From positions 25,101-89,100 of the forward strand of contig JAJZYH010000002.1 in assembly GCA_021798195.1 (NCBI GenBank): DNA of 64,000 nucleotides, written 5' to 3'. This document shows positions 43,458 to 52,272 of this stretch, piece after piece. The translations under genes and the position numbers were made by a program. The notes under the pieces were generated by a model that saw only the letters and a program-made list of their open reading frames with translations, was not told where the DNA came from and searched no databases. Numbering within the stretch: position 1 is the stretch's first letter; each line of letters opens with the position of its first letter. This stretch comes from Thermoplasmata archaeon (GTDB lineage Archaea > Thermoplasmatota > Thermoplasmata > Lutacidiplasmatales > UBA184).

Positions 43458-44369
43458 TCAGCCCCGCAGCTCAATCTTCCCCTTCTTGAAGAGTTCCTGG
43501 AGGCTCCTCTCCGCTGTTTCTGACAGGATCTCCTCGGCGGAGAAGGTCTGGCGTACCCCTCGATTGTGCTCGTAGTACGCCTTCCGGGCTTCGTCACGCC
43601 GCTGGAACGATTGGCGGTGCATCGCCATGACGCTCCGCTCCAGTTCGTCGATCTGTTGCGAGAGCTCCGTGACTCGCGCGAGGTGTTCCGTCCGGGCCTT
43701 GCCCTTCGCCCGGATCTCCGCGAGGAGATGTCCTACCTCCAAGAGCCGTTCCTTCACCTGGGACATGAGCGCATCTCGCTCCTTGCGGACCTCCTCGAAC
43801 TTGGCCCCGAGGTCGTCCATGCGCTTCCGTGCCTTGTCCAGCTCGTCCTTCAGGCCATGGAGCGTCTCGTCCTTCGCCTTCCAGGTCGCCTCGGCCTTCT
43901 GGGCCTCGGTGAGCTGCCCCCGGAGCTGCCGGATGCGCGCGATGAGCGCATTCTCGTCCTTGACGGACATCACGGTGGTCTGCTGACGTCGCTCCAGAAG
44001 GGAGATCTCCTTCACGATGCTCTCGGGGCGTGGTGTCTCGGCCCCCGCTCGTTGGTCCCGGGTCGCCCGGAGAGCCTCGAGGATCTCGGCCACCCGGGAC
44101 CGGACCGCCTCCCGCTCGGCGCGGATCTCCCCCAGAGTCTTCCCCAGGTCCCGGTGACGTTGGTGGATGGCTTCGACCTCCTGCTGCAGGGGGATCCTCC
44201 GGTCCTGGAGGTCCAGTGCTTCCTGCGCCAGGGAGCGGACCATGGAAAGGAGCGCGGAACGGCGGTCCTTGAGGGTCCGGAGCTTCTGCTCCGCCGCCCG
44301 GATCTCATCCCGGGCCGATCGCTCCTCCTCCTCTGCCTGTTCCGAGAGGATTCCCGATCGAATCGCCAC
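43458..44369 (-). CDS. Archaeal coiled-coil protein (COG1340-like)
   Basis: A 303-residue, almost entirely coiled-coil protein without membrane segments. Heptad-rich Glu/Arg/Lys stretches run from about residue 5 to 260, followed by a short C-terminal region containing NRGVRQTFSAEEILSETAERSLQELFKKGKIELRG. This tail and layout match the widespread archaeal COG1340 coiled-coil family, of unknown function. The start is a GTG. LarB is encoded immediately upstream on the same strand (about 15 nt), so they may be co-transcribed. Coiled-coil proteins often organise complexes or chromosomes; nothing more specific can be said. Confidence 0.85.
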   Translation of the reverse strand: MAIRSGILSEQAEEEERSARDEIRAAEQKLRTLKDRRSALLSMVRSLAQEALDLQDRRIPLQQEVEAIHQRHRDLGKTLGEIRAEREAVRSRVAEILEALRATRDQRAGAETPRPESIVKEISLLERRQQTTVMSVKDENALIARIRQLRGQLTEAQKAEATWKAKDETLHGLKDELDKARKRMDDLGAKFEEVRKERDALMSQVKERLLEVGHLLAEIRAKGKARTEHLARVTELSQQIDELERSVMAMHRQSFQRRDEARKAYYEHNRGVRQTFSAEEILSETAERSLQELFKKGKIELRG

Positions 44370-44384
44370 GGACGGGGAGTCCCG

Positions 44385-45215
44385 TCACCCCTTTTGAGCG
44401 TTTCGCCGTCTACTCCCAGTGGGTCGTGCTCGGCTCCCCGGTTTCCCCCGACCGGTCGGTGCTGCCTGGCGGAGGATCTGAGCGGCCACTAGGGCAGCGG
44501 GGATCCCGGCATCGATGTTCACCACCGCCAAGGCAGCGCAGGACTGCAGCATGGCGTTCAGAGCGGCTTCGCCTCGGGCGCCTCGGCCATAGCCCACCGA
44601 CACGGGAATCCCAATCACCGGACGGTCCACCAATCCGGCCACCACGGTGGCCAAGGCACCTTCCCGCCCGGCAAAGACCAGATAGACCTGCGGTCGGGCA
44701 CGGGCGGCCCTCCGGAGCGCGAGGAAGAGGCGGTGCAAACCCGCCACCCCCACGTCAAACTCCGCGGCCACGCGTGCCCCAAGCGCCTCCAGGAATTCTC
44801 GTGCCTCCTCGGCCACCGGGACGTCCGCCGTCCCGGCGGCGAGGATGGCTGCGGTACGTCCCACGAGGGTCTTGGGAAATCGGTGAGGGCTGATGAGTGC
44901 CATGCGTGCCCCGGGACGCAACGTAAGCCGTTCGGCGGGTACCCCCAACCGTCCCAGTGCTTTCAACTGGGTTTCGGTGAGCCGCGACACGATGGCCGGA
45001 TGTTCCAGCCGCACGAGTTCGCGAACCAGATCCTCCAATGCGGGCAGGCTCTTCCCCTCGCCGAGGACCACCTCCGGGACCCCCGTGCGCTCCTCCCGTC
45101 GATAGTCGAAACGCGCCAGCGCGCCGCCCGGCAGGTGTCCTTCCCGAAGTATCCGCGCGGCCTCCGGGAGTGAGATCTTCCCGCGCAGGAGAGCCCGAAG
45201 AACTGGTTCCACCAT
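44385..45215 (-). CDS. larB: LarB-like nickel-pincer cofactor (PurE-related) carboxylase
   Basis: A 276-residue protein of the LarB family (COG1691), a PurE-like fold that in lactate racemase maturation carboxylates nicotinic acid adenine dinucleotide. The N-terminal roughly 80 residues contain PEVVLGEGKSLPALEDLV; the PurE-like core has AAILAAGTADVPVAEEAREFLE, the FAGREGALATVVAGLVDRPVIGIPVSVGYG segment with its catalytic-region Gly/Arg, and GEAALNAMLQSCAALAVVNIDAG. No LarA, LarC or LarE gene is in the window, so the cofactor pathway would be completed elsewhere. The C-terminal 25 residues are basic. ATG 45215 begins the family alignment. Confidence 0.9.
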   Translation of the reverse strand: MVEPVLRALLRGKISLPEAARILREGHLPGGALARFDYRREERTGVPEVVLGEGKSLPALEDLVRELVRLEHPAIVSRLTETQLKALGRLGVPAERLTLRPGARMALISPHRFPKTLVGRTAAILAAGTADVPVAEEAREFLEALGARVAAEFDVGVAGLHRLFLALRRAARARPQVYLVFAGREGALATVVAGLVDRPVIGIPVSVGYGRGARGEAALNAMLQSCAALAVVNIDAGIPAALVAAQILRQAAPTGRGKPGSRARPTGSRRRNAQKG

Positions 45216-45520
45216 GGGAGCGTGCGGAATCTCACGCTCACAAAAGGGATTCCCTATGCGGGCAGCCTTGGACTACCGCGGTACGACCTCCGAGGTCCTC
45301 CACCGGAAACCAGAATCGGCGCGCATGAACTCCATCCTCCATCGCCCAGCAGACCCGAAAAGTTCGCGATGCGGCCTCTCTCGCAGAGCGCCGGCTCAGC
45401 GGCCCCCATTCAGTCCGCCGGGTGGAGGTGCGACTTACAGGGGGTGCCACGGTCCTCGGGGTTGGCCCTTCGGGAGAGGCTGAAATAGGCGTACCTCTTC
45501 GAGCGGTCCCGGGGTATGGC
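45216..45520. other. Divergent intergenic region with promoter for the ACAD-etf operon
   Basis: A 305-nt spacer between larB (minus) and the acyl-CoA dehydrogenase gene (plus). GAAATAG at 45482-45488 is a TATA candidate centred 36 nt upstream of the ATG at 45521. A weak CTTTTGT on the minus strand near 45243 may serve larB. Nothing else was recognised. Confidence 0.45.
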
Positions 45521-46672
45521 ATGACCATTGGATTCGAGCTCACGCCGGAGCAAAGGGACCTCCAGGCGCTGGCCGTCAAGTTTGCGCGCGAGGAGATGGA
45601 GCCAAGGGCCGCCGAATGCGACCGGAAGGGCCTCTTCCCCGAGGACATCTACCGGAAGGCGTGGGAACTCGGCCTCATGAACCTCAATGTACCCACCGAG
45701 TACGGGGGGAGCGGTCTCCCTCTCCTGGACCAATGTCTCATCACCGAGGCGTTGGCCCACGCCTGCGGCGGAATGACCACCTCCATCCTGGCCAACTGCC
45801 TGGCCCTGCAACCCATCAATCTGGGAGGAACCCCGGCGCAGAAGGAACGCTTCCTCCGTCCCTTCTGCGCCCAGTACCATCTTGCCTCCTTTGCGCTCAC
45901 GGAGCCCTCCGGAGGCAGCGACGCGGGCGCGCTCAGGACCCGGGCCGTCCGCGAGGGGGATACCTACATCCTCGACGGAGAGAAGTGCTTCATCACCAAC
46001 GCGCCGCACGCATCCCTGTTCACGGTGTTCGCCACCGTGGATCCGCAGCGGAAGCACGAGGGGATCACGGCCTTCGTTGTTCCCCGGGACTCCCCCGGGC
46101 TCACCACGGGAAGGGACGAGGACAAGATGGGGCAGCGTGCCTCCTCCACCAGCACGGTCCGGTTCGAAGGCGTCCGCGTCCCCGTGGAGAACCGCCTCGG
46201 AGCCGAGGGCGAGGGGTTCCGGCTGGCCATGAAGACCTTGGATTCCACGCGGACCCCCATCGGTTCCCTGGCGGTGGGCATCGCTCAGGCGGCCCTGGAC
46301 CACGCCGTCCGGTACGCGCAGCAGCGGACATCCTTCGGGAAGCCCATCGCGGAGCACCAGGCCATCGCGATGAAGCTCGCCAACATGGCCCAGGGGATCA
46401 GCGCCGCCCGCCTCCTCACCTGGCATTCGGCCTGGCTGGTGGACCAGGGGGACCGGGCCACCCTGGAGAGCTCCATGGCCAAGTGCTTCTCCTCGGACAT
46501 GGCCATGACCGTCTGCGACGAGGCCATCCAGATCTTCGGCGGATATGGCTACATGCGGGACTTCCCCGTGGAGAAGCTCCTGCGGGACGCGAAGCTCTGC
46601 CAGATCTACGAGGGGGCCAACGAGATCCAACGCCTGGTGATCGCACGAGAGCTCCTGAAGCGGTACGCCTGA
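45521..46672 (+). CDS. Acyl-CoA dehydrogenase
   Basis: A 383-residue FAD-dependent acyl-CoA dehydrogenase for the first step of beta-oxidation or a branched/amino-acid-derived acyl-CoA. It has [37 protein letters not shown], the FAD-binding [18 protein letters not shown], and [22 protein letters not shown], with the catalytic Glu in [19 protein letters not shown] at the standard position. ATG 45521 fits the TATA-like box. It is followed 10 nt later by etfB and then etfA, so the enzyme and its electron acceptor are co-expressed. Confidence 0.94.
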   Translation: MTIGFELTPEQRDLQALAVKFAREEMEPRAAECDRKGLFPEDIYRKAWELGLMNLNVPTEYGGSGLPLLDQCLITEALAHACGGMTTSILANCLALQPINLGGTPAQKERFLRPFCAQYHLASFALTEPSGGSDAGALRTRAVREGDTYILDGEKCFITNAPHASLFTVFATVDPQRKHEGITAFVVPRDSPGLTTGRDEDKMGQRASSTSTVRFEGVRVPVENRLGAEGEGFRLAMKTLDSTRTPIGSLAVGIAQAALDHAVRYAQQRTSFGKPIAEHQAIAMKLANMAQGISAARLLTWHSAWLVDQGDRATLESSMAKCFSSDMAMTVCDEAIQIFGGYGYMRDFPVEKLLRDAKLCQIYEGANEIQRLVIARELLKRYA

Positions 46673-46682
46673 GGGACCCGCC

Positions 46683-47486
46683 ATGCACCTCATCGTGGGA
46701 GTGAAGCACGTCCCGGACGCCGACACTCGCCTGCGCGTGGACCCCTCGGGCACCACCTATGACCCGGATGGGGTCAAGTTCACCATCAACAACACCTACG
46801 ATGAGGCGACCCTCGAGGAGTCCCTGCGCCTCAAGGACGGGAATCCCGGGACCACGGTGCACGTGGTGAGCGTGGGTCCCCCTCGGGCCGAGGAGGGGCT
46901 CCGGGCCGCCCTCGCCATGGGAGCCGACGAGGCCACTCTGGTGGAGGTGGGAACCGGGACGGAACTCGACCCGCTGCTCACCGCCCGTTTGCTGGCCGCC
47001 GTGATCCGGGGAATCCCCCACGACCTCGTCCTGGTGGGTCGGCAGGCGGCCGACGATGAGGCGGGCCAGGTGGGGAGCGCGCTGGGCCATTACCTTGGAC
47101 TTCCCAGCGCGGGATACGTCACCGGGCTCGAGGTGGACCCTGCCTCCAAGCGCCTTCACATCAAGCGATATGTGGAGGGAGGCGAGGAGACCCTGGGGAT
47201 GGAGTTCCCCGCGGTGCTCTCCATCCTGAAGGGCGCCAACGACCCCCGCACCCCCACGCTGCCCAACATCCTGAAAGCCCGGCGGAAGCCCCTGCGCAAG
47301 GTGCCTGTGGGGGATTTGCTCCCCGCACTTGAGACGTGGCCCGGAGGCGCAAAGCCCACGAGCCGGGTGACAGCCTTCCAGCTCCCTCCCCCGCGAGCGG
47401 GTGCGAAGATCCTGGAATATACCTCTCCCGAGGAAGCGGCAGGGAAGCTGCTGGCGGCCCTGAGGGAGGAGGCCAAGGTCCTGTGA
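46683..47486 (+). CDS. etfB: Electron transfer flavoprotein beta subunit
   Basis: A 267-residue EtfB (COG2086), which with EtfA accepts electrons from acyl-CoA dehydrogenases. Typical features: LIVGVKHVPDADTRLRVD, INNTYDEATLEESLRLKD, VVSVGPPRAEEGLRAALAMGADEATLVE, and the AMP-binding LVGRQAADDEAGQVGSALGHYLGLP. It ends with an extension that carries the recognition region. ATG 46683 begins the family; 10 nt after the acyl-CoA dehydrogenase. Its stop overlaps the etfA start (GTGA). Confidence 0.95.
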   Translation: MHLIVGVKHVPDADTRLRVDPSGTTYDPDGVKFTINNTYDEATLEESLRLKDGNPGTTVHVVSVGPPRAEEGLRAALAMGADEATLVEVGTGTELDPLLTARLLAAVIRGIPHDLVLVGRQAADDEAGQVGSALGHYLGLPSAGYVTGLEVDPASKRLHIKRYVEGGEETLGMEFPAVLSILKGANDPRTPTLPNILKARRKPLRKVPVGDLLPALETWPGGAKPTSRVTAFQLPPPRAGAKILEYTSPEEAAGKLLAALREEAKVL

Positions 47487-48469
47487 CGCTGAACGTCCTC
47501 GTCCTCACGGACCAGCGGGGAGGTACCCTCAAGACCGCCTCCCGGGAGACCCTCTCCGAAGCCCGACGTCTCGTGGAGAGGGCGGGGGGTGGCCGGGTCT
47601 GGGCCGGGCTCGTGGGTTCCGGTCTCGACGCCATCCTCCCGAAGGTCCAGGAGATGGGTCCGGATTCGGTTCTGCTGATGGACGACCCCGTCCTCAAGGA
47701 CTTCCAGGCCGCCGCGTACGCGGTGGCCGCCCGGGCCATGCTGGAAGGGATTCCCTCCCCGCGGGTGATCCTGGCCCCGGCCACCGCGATGGGGCGAGAA
47801 TGGCTCCCCCGGCTGGGCGCGGCCCTGGGGACCGGGGTCGCCACGGAGGCCACCGAGGTGGTCCCCGATCCCGAGGGGGGGATCCGGATCCGCCGGACCG
47901 TCTTCGGGGGCAAGGCCACCGTCTCGGTGGCTCTTCCCGAGGGCTCGTGCGCCACGCTCCGAGTGAACACCTTTGCGGCGGATCCTCGGCCCGGGCAGGC
48001 CCCCGTGACCCGTGTCCCCGTGCCCGAGATCCCGAAGGAGGCACGGGCGATCTCCGTGGAATCCACGGTGGAAGCCCCCCGGGACACGGTGGACCTCACC
48101 CAGGCGTCCATCGTGGTCGCGGGGGGGCGCGGCCTCAAGGGGCCGGAAAACTTCCACCTGGTGGAGGACCTTGCCCGGATCCTGGGAGGGGCACCCGCCG
48201 CGTCCCGGGCGGTGGTCGATGCAGGGTGGAGACCCGCGTCCTACCAGGTGGGGCAGACCGGAAAGACCGTGGCGCCACAACTCTACATCGCCATCGGGAT
48301 CTCCGGTGCGATCCAGCACCTCGTGGGGATGTCCAACTCCCGTTGCATCGTGGCGATCAACCGGGACGCCGCTGCCCCCATATTCAAAGTGGCCCACTAC
48401 GGGATCGTGGGGGACGCCCTCGCCATCGTGCCCGCCCTGATCGGGGCTTTGCGGGCCGAGAGGCCGTGA
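47483..48469 (+). CDS. etfA: Electron transfer flavoprotein alpha subunit
   Basis: A 328-residue EtfA (COG2025). The N-terminal half has VLVLTDQRGGTLKTASRETLSEARRL; the C-terminal FAD domain has VVAGGRGLKGPENFHLVEDLARILG, RAVVDAGWRPASYQVGQTGKTVAPQLYIAIGISGAIQHL and CIVAINRDAAAPIFKVAHYGIVGD, all diagnostic. No extra N-terminal ferredoxin domain and no adjacent FixC/FixX (EtfQO) gene were seen, so this is a conventional rather than bifurcating-type arrangement by context. GTG 47483 overlaps the etfB stop. Confidence 0.95.
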   Translation: MTLNVLVLTDQRGGTLKTASRETLSEARRLVERAGGGRVWAGLVGSGLDAILPKVQEMGPDSVLLMDDPVLKDFQAAAYAVAARAMLEGIPSPRVILAPATAMGREWLPRLGAALGTGVATEATEVVPDPEGGIRIRRTVFGGKATVSVALPEGSCATLRVNTFAADPRPGQAPVTRVPVPEIPKEARAISVESTVEAPRDTVDLTQASIVVAGGRGLKGPENFHLVEDLARILGGAPAASRAVVDAGWRPASYQVGQTGKTVAPQLYIAIGISGAIQHLVGMSNSRCIVAINRDAAAPIFKVAHYGIVGDALAIVPALIGALRAERP

Positions 48470-48553
48470 TCCATTGCGGGCAACTCCGCGGGAAGACGGA
48501 CCTCCCGGTCCGTGGGGCTGACGGAAGGGGGCGCTCTCCTCGGCCGCCGCGTG

Positions 48554-49192
48554 TCAGCGGTAGTAGGTGCCCGGAGGCCGGAACGCCTGCTGGGCCCCCT
48601 CCACCACCTTCTCGAACTCCATGGGCTTCACCATTCCCGGCCATTCTTCGTTGCCCAGGGAATTGGGACCTCCGGACTCCGCGCTCACGATCACCCTTCC
48701 GTAGCCCAGGAGCCGTTCGCCCGCGGTCTGGCGGACATCCACTCCCCGGATCTGCTCCAGCTGAACATCCTTGAAGTCACGGGAGAAGATCCCCTCCTGG
48801 CGGATGAGGCGGGTGCTGGTGATCACATAGACCGTGCTGGCGTACCGGAACCAGCGGATGGCAAAGAAGAGGATCCCCGCGAGGAGCAACAGGATCCCCA
48901 CGATGACCTCCAGCGAATCGACCCCGAACTGGTGCCCCCCCAGGAGCCAGGGGAACGCGATCCGGCCGGCGATGGGGCTCCCGGTCACCTGATCCCAGAC
49001 CCACAGGTTGTAGAACCCCGCCACCAGAAGCAGGAGCACGGGGCCCGGAAAGTAGAGGTACCGGGTCGGTCGGGTCTCCCACAGGAGCTGCTCCCCCTCG
49101 GTGAGGTAGGTCGCCTTGAGCAGCTTGGGGACGTCCCGGATCCGCCGTTCGGCTCGGAGATGGGGCGGCGCGGGAGGTGCCGGAGCTGCCAT
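48554..49192 (-). CDS. Membrane protein with bacterial PH-like domain
   Basis: A 212-residue protein with two hydrophobic segments: YLYFPGPVLLLLVAGFYNLWVW (about 46-67) and VIVGILLLLAGILFFAIRWF (about 97-116). After these comes a bPH2-type (YdbS/YdbT-like) domain: STVYVITSTRLIRQEGIFSRDFKDVQLEQIRGVDV, GERLLGYGRVIVSAESGG. A sentence-like C-terminus WPGMVKPMEFEKVVEGAQQA completes the domain. Function of such proteins is membrane-associated and mostly unknown. ATG 49192 lies about 34 nt below a TATA box. It is divergent from the amidohydrolase gene. Confidence 0.85.
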   Translation of the reverse strand: MAAPAPPAPPHLRAERRIRDVPKLLKATYLTEGEQLLWETRPTRYLYFPGPVLLLLVAGFYNLWVWDQVTGSPIAGRIAFPWLLGGHQFGVDSLEVIVGILLLLAGILFFAIRWFRYASTVYVITSTRLIRQEGIFSRDFKDVQLEQIRGVDVRQTAGERLLGYGRVIVSAESGGPNSLGNEEWPGMVKPMEFEKVVEGAQQAFRPPGTYYR

Positions 49193-49222
49193 CTTTGCCC
49201 CACCTCATGCCCCTTGGGTCCG

Positions 49223-49229
49223 CATAAAT
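49223..49229. promoter_or_regulatory. TATA element in the PH-protein/amidohydrolase spacer
   Basis: Minus strand ATTTATG, centred about 34 nt upstream of the PH-protein ATG at 49192. The same AT island could also act on the plus strand; a separate weak TTGAAATTC around 49279 is closer to the amidohydrolase start. Confidence 0.5.
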
Positions 49230-49309
49230 GTATCCGTGGGAACGGAGGGAAGGATCCGGCGGGGATCGGCCAGCGCCTTGAAATTCCCCCGAGGGAGTGG
49301 GCCTGGAAC

Positions 49310-50182
49310 ATGGGAGTCATCGATTGCCACGTCCATGTGAACCCCCTCTGGGAGATGCGCCCCGAAGCCCGCCAGCTCATCGAGGGAGAGCGGGGGGACA
49401 TCCCGCAGCTCGAGAGAATGCTCCGGGACCCCGAAGAGTTCCTTGCCTACCTGGACCGCGTGGGGGTGTCTCGGGCGGTCCTCGTGAATTACGTGAGTCC
49501 CGAAGTGGTGGGCTACACGGAGAAGGCCAACGAGTTCGTGGCCCAGTATGTCCGGGGCCACGAGGAGAGGCTCATCGCCGTGGGTTCCCCCGACATGCGG
49601 TTGCGGGACCCTCCCCGGGGAACCCTCCGCCGCCTGGTGGAACTCGGGATCCGCGGGATCAAGCTGCATCCCGCCCACCAGCTCCTGTGGCCCAACGCCT
49701 ACCGGCCGGAGGAGGGGGGCTTCGCGCCCCTGCGGGAATTCTACGAAGCCTGCGAGGAGTTCCGCCTCCCGCTCATCGTGCACACGGGGACCTCCATCTT
49801 CCCGGGCGCCCGGACCAAGTACGCCCAGCCGATGCTCCTCGAGGACGTTGCCACGGACTTCCCGGATCTCCCCATCGTCCTGGCGCACGGGGGACGTCCG
49901 CTGTGGATGGACGAGGCGATGTTCCTGACCCGCCGCTTCCGCCAGGTGTACCTGGAGCTCTCCGGGGTTCCCCCCTCACGGCTTCTCCAGTACTTCCCCC
50001 ACCTGGAGCGGCTCGCCTCCAGGGTGCTCTTCGGAAGCGATTGGCCCGGGCCGGGGGTCAAGGACATCGGCGAGAACCTGCGGGCCTTCCGGGAATCCGG
50101 GCTCTCCGCCGATGCCGTCCACCAGATCCTGGAGGTGAACCCCGAGCGCGTCTTCGTCCCGCCGGCGCACGCCCCCTCTTGA
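49310..50182 (+). CDS. Amidohydrolase (COG2159-type metal-dependent hydrolase)
   Basis: A 290-residue TIM-barrel hydrolase/decarboxylase of the amidohydrolase-2 family. The metal site is visible: IDCHVHVNPLWEM (HxH at about residues 6-8), IKLHPAHQLLWP, IVHTGTS (His), VLAHGG, and a C-terminal FGSDWPGPG with the conserved Asp. Relatives decarboxylate or hydrolyse cyclic and aromatic acids. ATG 49310 begins the domain directly. The gene ends just before the aIF1A promoter. Its role could belong to the catabolic theme of the left part, but nothing adjacent defines a substrate. Confidence 0.88.
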   Translation: MGVIDCHVHVNPLWEMRPEARQLIEGERGDIPQLERMLRDPEEFLAYLDRVGVSRAVLVNYVSPEVVGYTEKANEFVAQYVRGHEERLIAVGSPDMRLRDPPRGTLRRLVELGIRGIKLHPAHQLLWPNAYRPEEGGFAPLREFYEACEEFRLPLIVHTGTSIFPGARTKYAQPMLLEDVATDFPDLPIVLAHGGRPLWMDEAMFLTRRFRQVYLELSGVPPSRLLQYFPHLERLASRVLFGSDWPGPGVKDIGENLRAFRESGLSADAVHQILEVNPERVFVPPAHAPS

Positions 50183-50187
50183 TATAC
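50181..50187 (+). promoter_or_regulatory. TATA box of the aIF1A gene
   Basis: GATATAC, centred 25 nt upstream of the GTG at 50209. It overlaps the amidohydrolase stop codon and supports leaderless transcription from this GTG. Confidence 0.65.
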
Positions 50188-50208
50188 TTCCCACTTTTCC
50201 GAGACTCC

Positions 50209-50697
50209 GTGCCCGGACCGGACCCGCGCCCTCCCGAACCCTCCGTCCCCCCCGCGAGTTCGGTGGCACCCTCCCCCGAGCGTCCGGCCGAGGAAGAAGC
50301 GCCCGAGACTCCACCCCCCACCCCTGAGGGACCCGTCGCGGTCGACGGGGGGGAAGGGATCGGACGCCTTCCCCTCCCCCGGAAGGACCGGGGAGAGGTC
50401 TACGCCATCGCGAACCAATTGCTGGGAGCGGCCCGGATCCGGGTCATGTGCGAGGACTCGGTCTCCCGGATGGGGCGCATCACCGGGAAGCTCAAGAAGA
50501 AGATGTGGATCCGCGAGGGAGATCTCCTCGTGGTGCGCCCCTGGGGCTTCCAGGAAGGAAAGGCCGACATCCTCTTCCGGTACAGCCGGACCCAGGCCGC
50601 ATATCTGAGCCGCCGACACCTGCTCCCCGCCAGCGTGGATCTGTTTGCGGGGGAAGTGATCGTCCCCGAGACACGGTCGAAGGGACGGCGCCGGTAG
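50209..50697 (+). CDS. eif1A: Translation initiation factor aIF1A with N-terminal extension
   Basis: A 162-residue archaeal eIF1A, an S1/OB-fold factor that helps the small ribosomal subunit select the start codon. The core (about residues 48-150) reads RLPLPRKDRGEVYAIANQLLG, RIRVMCEDSVSRMGRITGKL, KKKMWIREGDLLVVRPWGFQ, KADILFRYSRTQAAYL. Normal archaeal aIF1A is roughly 100-115 residues. Here about 45 extra N-terminal residues rich in Pro, Glu and Ser precede the OB fold. GTG 50209 fits the TATA box exactly and no internal start lies before the core. This gene is one of the firmest indicators that the window is archaeal. Confidence 0.93.
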   Translation: MPGPDPRPPEPSVPPASSVAPSPERPAEEEAPETPPPTPEGPVAVDGGEGIGRLPLPRKDRGEVYAIANQLLGAARIRVMCEDSVSRMGRITGKLKKKMWIREGDLLVVRPWGFQEGKADILFRYSRTQAAYLSRRHLLPASVDLFAGEVIVPETRSKGRRR

Positions 50698-50709
50698 GTG
50701 AGCCCACCC

Positions 50710-52272
50710 ATGGGGGAACCACCCCTCGCGCCTCTGGAAGTCGCGGTCCTCGAGGCCAACGCCGTCGCCCTGGGCGCCTCCATCGATTCTCTCATGGAGA
50801 ACGCGGGCAAGGTCGTGGCGGAAGAGGCGGCCCGCCACCTGCCACCTCCCCCGTCCAAGGTGGGCATCATCTGCGGGGTGGGAAACAACGGGGGCGATGG
50901 CATGATGGCGGGGATCCATCTCCGGGAATGGGGCTATCAGCCCGAGATCTGGCTCCTGCGGCCCGCGGCCGAGATCCGTGGTTCCGCCGCCCGTCGTCGG
51001 TGGGAACGTGCCACGACCAGCATCCCGGTCCACATCGGATGCCCCGAGCCATCGACCATCGGGACGTTCCCGCTCTGGATCGACGCCATGCTGGGGACCG
51101 GCTCCCGGGGGGATCTCCGGGAACCCTATGCGTCAGCCGTGCGGGAACTCTCCGCGTCCCGAGCCCCCGTCCTCTCCGTGGACCTGCCCACGGGTCTCGG
51201 GACCTCGAGCCCTCTCGTTCCCAAGTGGACGGTGGCGCTGGAGGTGCTCAAGAACGGGATGACCCCCGAGACCTGTGGGGAGATCGTGGTCCGGTCCATC
51301 GGAATGCCCCCGGAGGCCCATCGCCGCACCGGCCCCGGCGAATTCCTCCTCTTCCCCCGCCCCGGCCCCCGCACGCACAAGGGAGAGATGGGCCGTCTCG
51401 TGATCGTGGGAGGAGGTCCCTATGCGGGGGCTCCCGCTTTGGCGGGCCTCGCGGCCCTCCGGGCGGGGGTGGACATGGTCTACATCCTGGCCCCGGCTCC
51501 CACGGCGTCGGTCATCCAGTCGTTCTCCCCGAACCTCATCGTCCGGGCCGTGGGGACCGAGGGGCGCTTCGGTCCCCCCGACGGGAAGGAGCTGGCCCGA
51601 GAGGCCCTGAGCCGGCGTCCCGATGCGCTCCTCGTGGGGAACGGAGCGGGCCGCGACCCGGGGACCCTGGAGGCACTCCGTACCCTGGTTCGCGAGGCAC
51701 ATCCCAGGGTCCCTCTTGTCCTCGATGCGGATGGACTTTCCCTGGCGGACCCCTCGGGAGATCCGCCCTGGAGAGATGGATCCCCGGACCACCTTCTTCT
51801 CACCCCTAACGGCAGGGAATTTGCCCGTCTCCTGGGCCATGCGGAGGAAACCTCCTCGCCGGCCGACGCGGCGGCGACCGGGGAACTCGCCCGGCGTCTC
51901 CGCGCCACGCTTCTCAAAAAGGGCCCCGAGGATGTGATCAGCGACGGCACGCGGACGAAGGTCAACGAGACCCATCATCCGGCCATGGCCGTGGGAGGAG
52001 CCGGGGATGTCCTGGCGGGGGTCGCGGCCTCCCTCCTGGCCCGCCGGCTGACCGCCTTCCAGGCTGGCCGGCTGGCGGCCTATTGGGTGGGCCTCACGGC
52101 GGTGCGGCTCTTCCCGGAGCGGAGCTTCGGCATGATGGCCACCGACCTCCTGGAGGGACTTCCCGGCACCCTCGCCGCCGGTCTCCAGGCACTCGAGGAC
52201 CTCCAGGGAACCTCGGACGGCGCCCGCGGGGAGGGGCTGCCACCGGTCACGCGTACCGGACCCGTCCCTTGA
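50710..52272 (+). CDS. nnr: Bifunctional NAD(P)HX epimerase/dehydratase
   Basis: A 520-residue Nnr (YjeF-type) enzyme that repairs hydrated NADH/NADPH. The N-terminal epimerase domain (about 1-215) has IDSLMENAGKVVAEEAAR, IICGVGNNGGDGMMAGIHL and WIDAMLGTGSRGDLREP; the C-terminal ADP/ATP-dependent dehydratase (ribokinase-like, about 225-510) has HKGEMGRLVIVGGGPYAGAP, LLVGNGAGRD, DADGLSLA, LLTPNGREFARLLG and the anion hole/catalytic Asp in AVGGAGDVLAGVAASLLAR. ATG 50710 is chosen with AGGTGAG upstream; GTG 50698 is an alternative. It follows aIF1A and converges with Bud32, overlapping it by 26 nt. Confidence 0.93.
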   Translation: MGEPPLAPLEVAVLEANAVALGASIDSLMENAGKVVAEEAARHLPPPPSKVGIICGVGNNGGDGMMAGIHLREWGYQPEIWLLRPAAEIRGSAARRRWERATTSIPVHIGCPEPSTIGTFPLWIDAMLGTGSRGDLREPYASAVRELSASRAPVLSVDLPTGLGTSSPLVPKWTVALEVLKNGMTPETCGEIVVRSIGMPPEAHRRTGPGEFLLFPRPGPRTHKGEMGRLVIVGGGPYAGAPALAGLAALRAGVDMVYILAPAPTASVIQSFSPNLIVRAVGTEGRFGPPDGKELAREALSRRPDALLVGNGAGRDPGTLEALRTLVREAHPRVPLVLDADGLSLADPSGDPPWRDGSPDHLLLTPNGREFARLLGHAEETSSPADAAATGELARRLRATLLKKGPEDVISDGTRTKVNETHHPAMAVGGAGDVLAGVAASLLARRLTAFQAGRLAAYWVGLTAVRLFPERSFGMMATDLLEGLPGTLAAGLQALEDLQGTSDGARGEGLPPVTRTGPVP

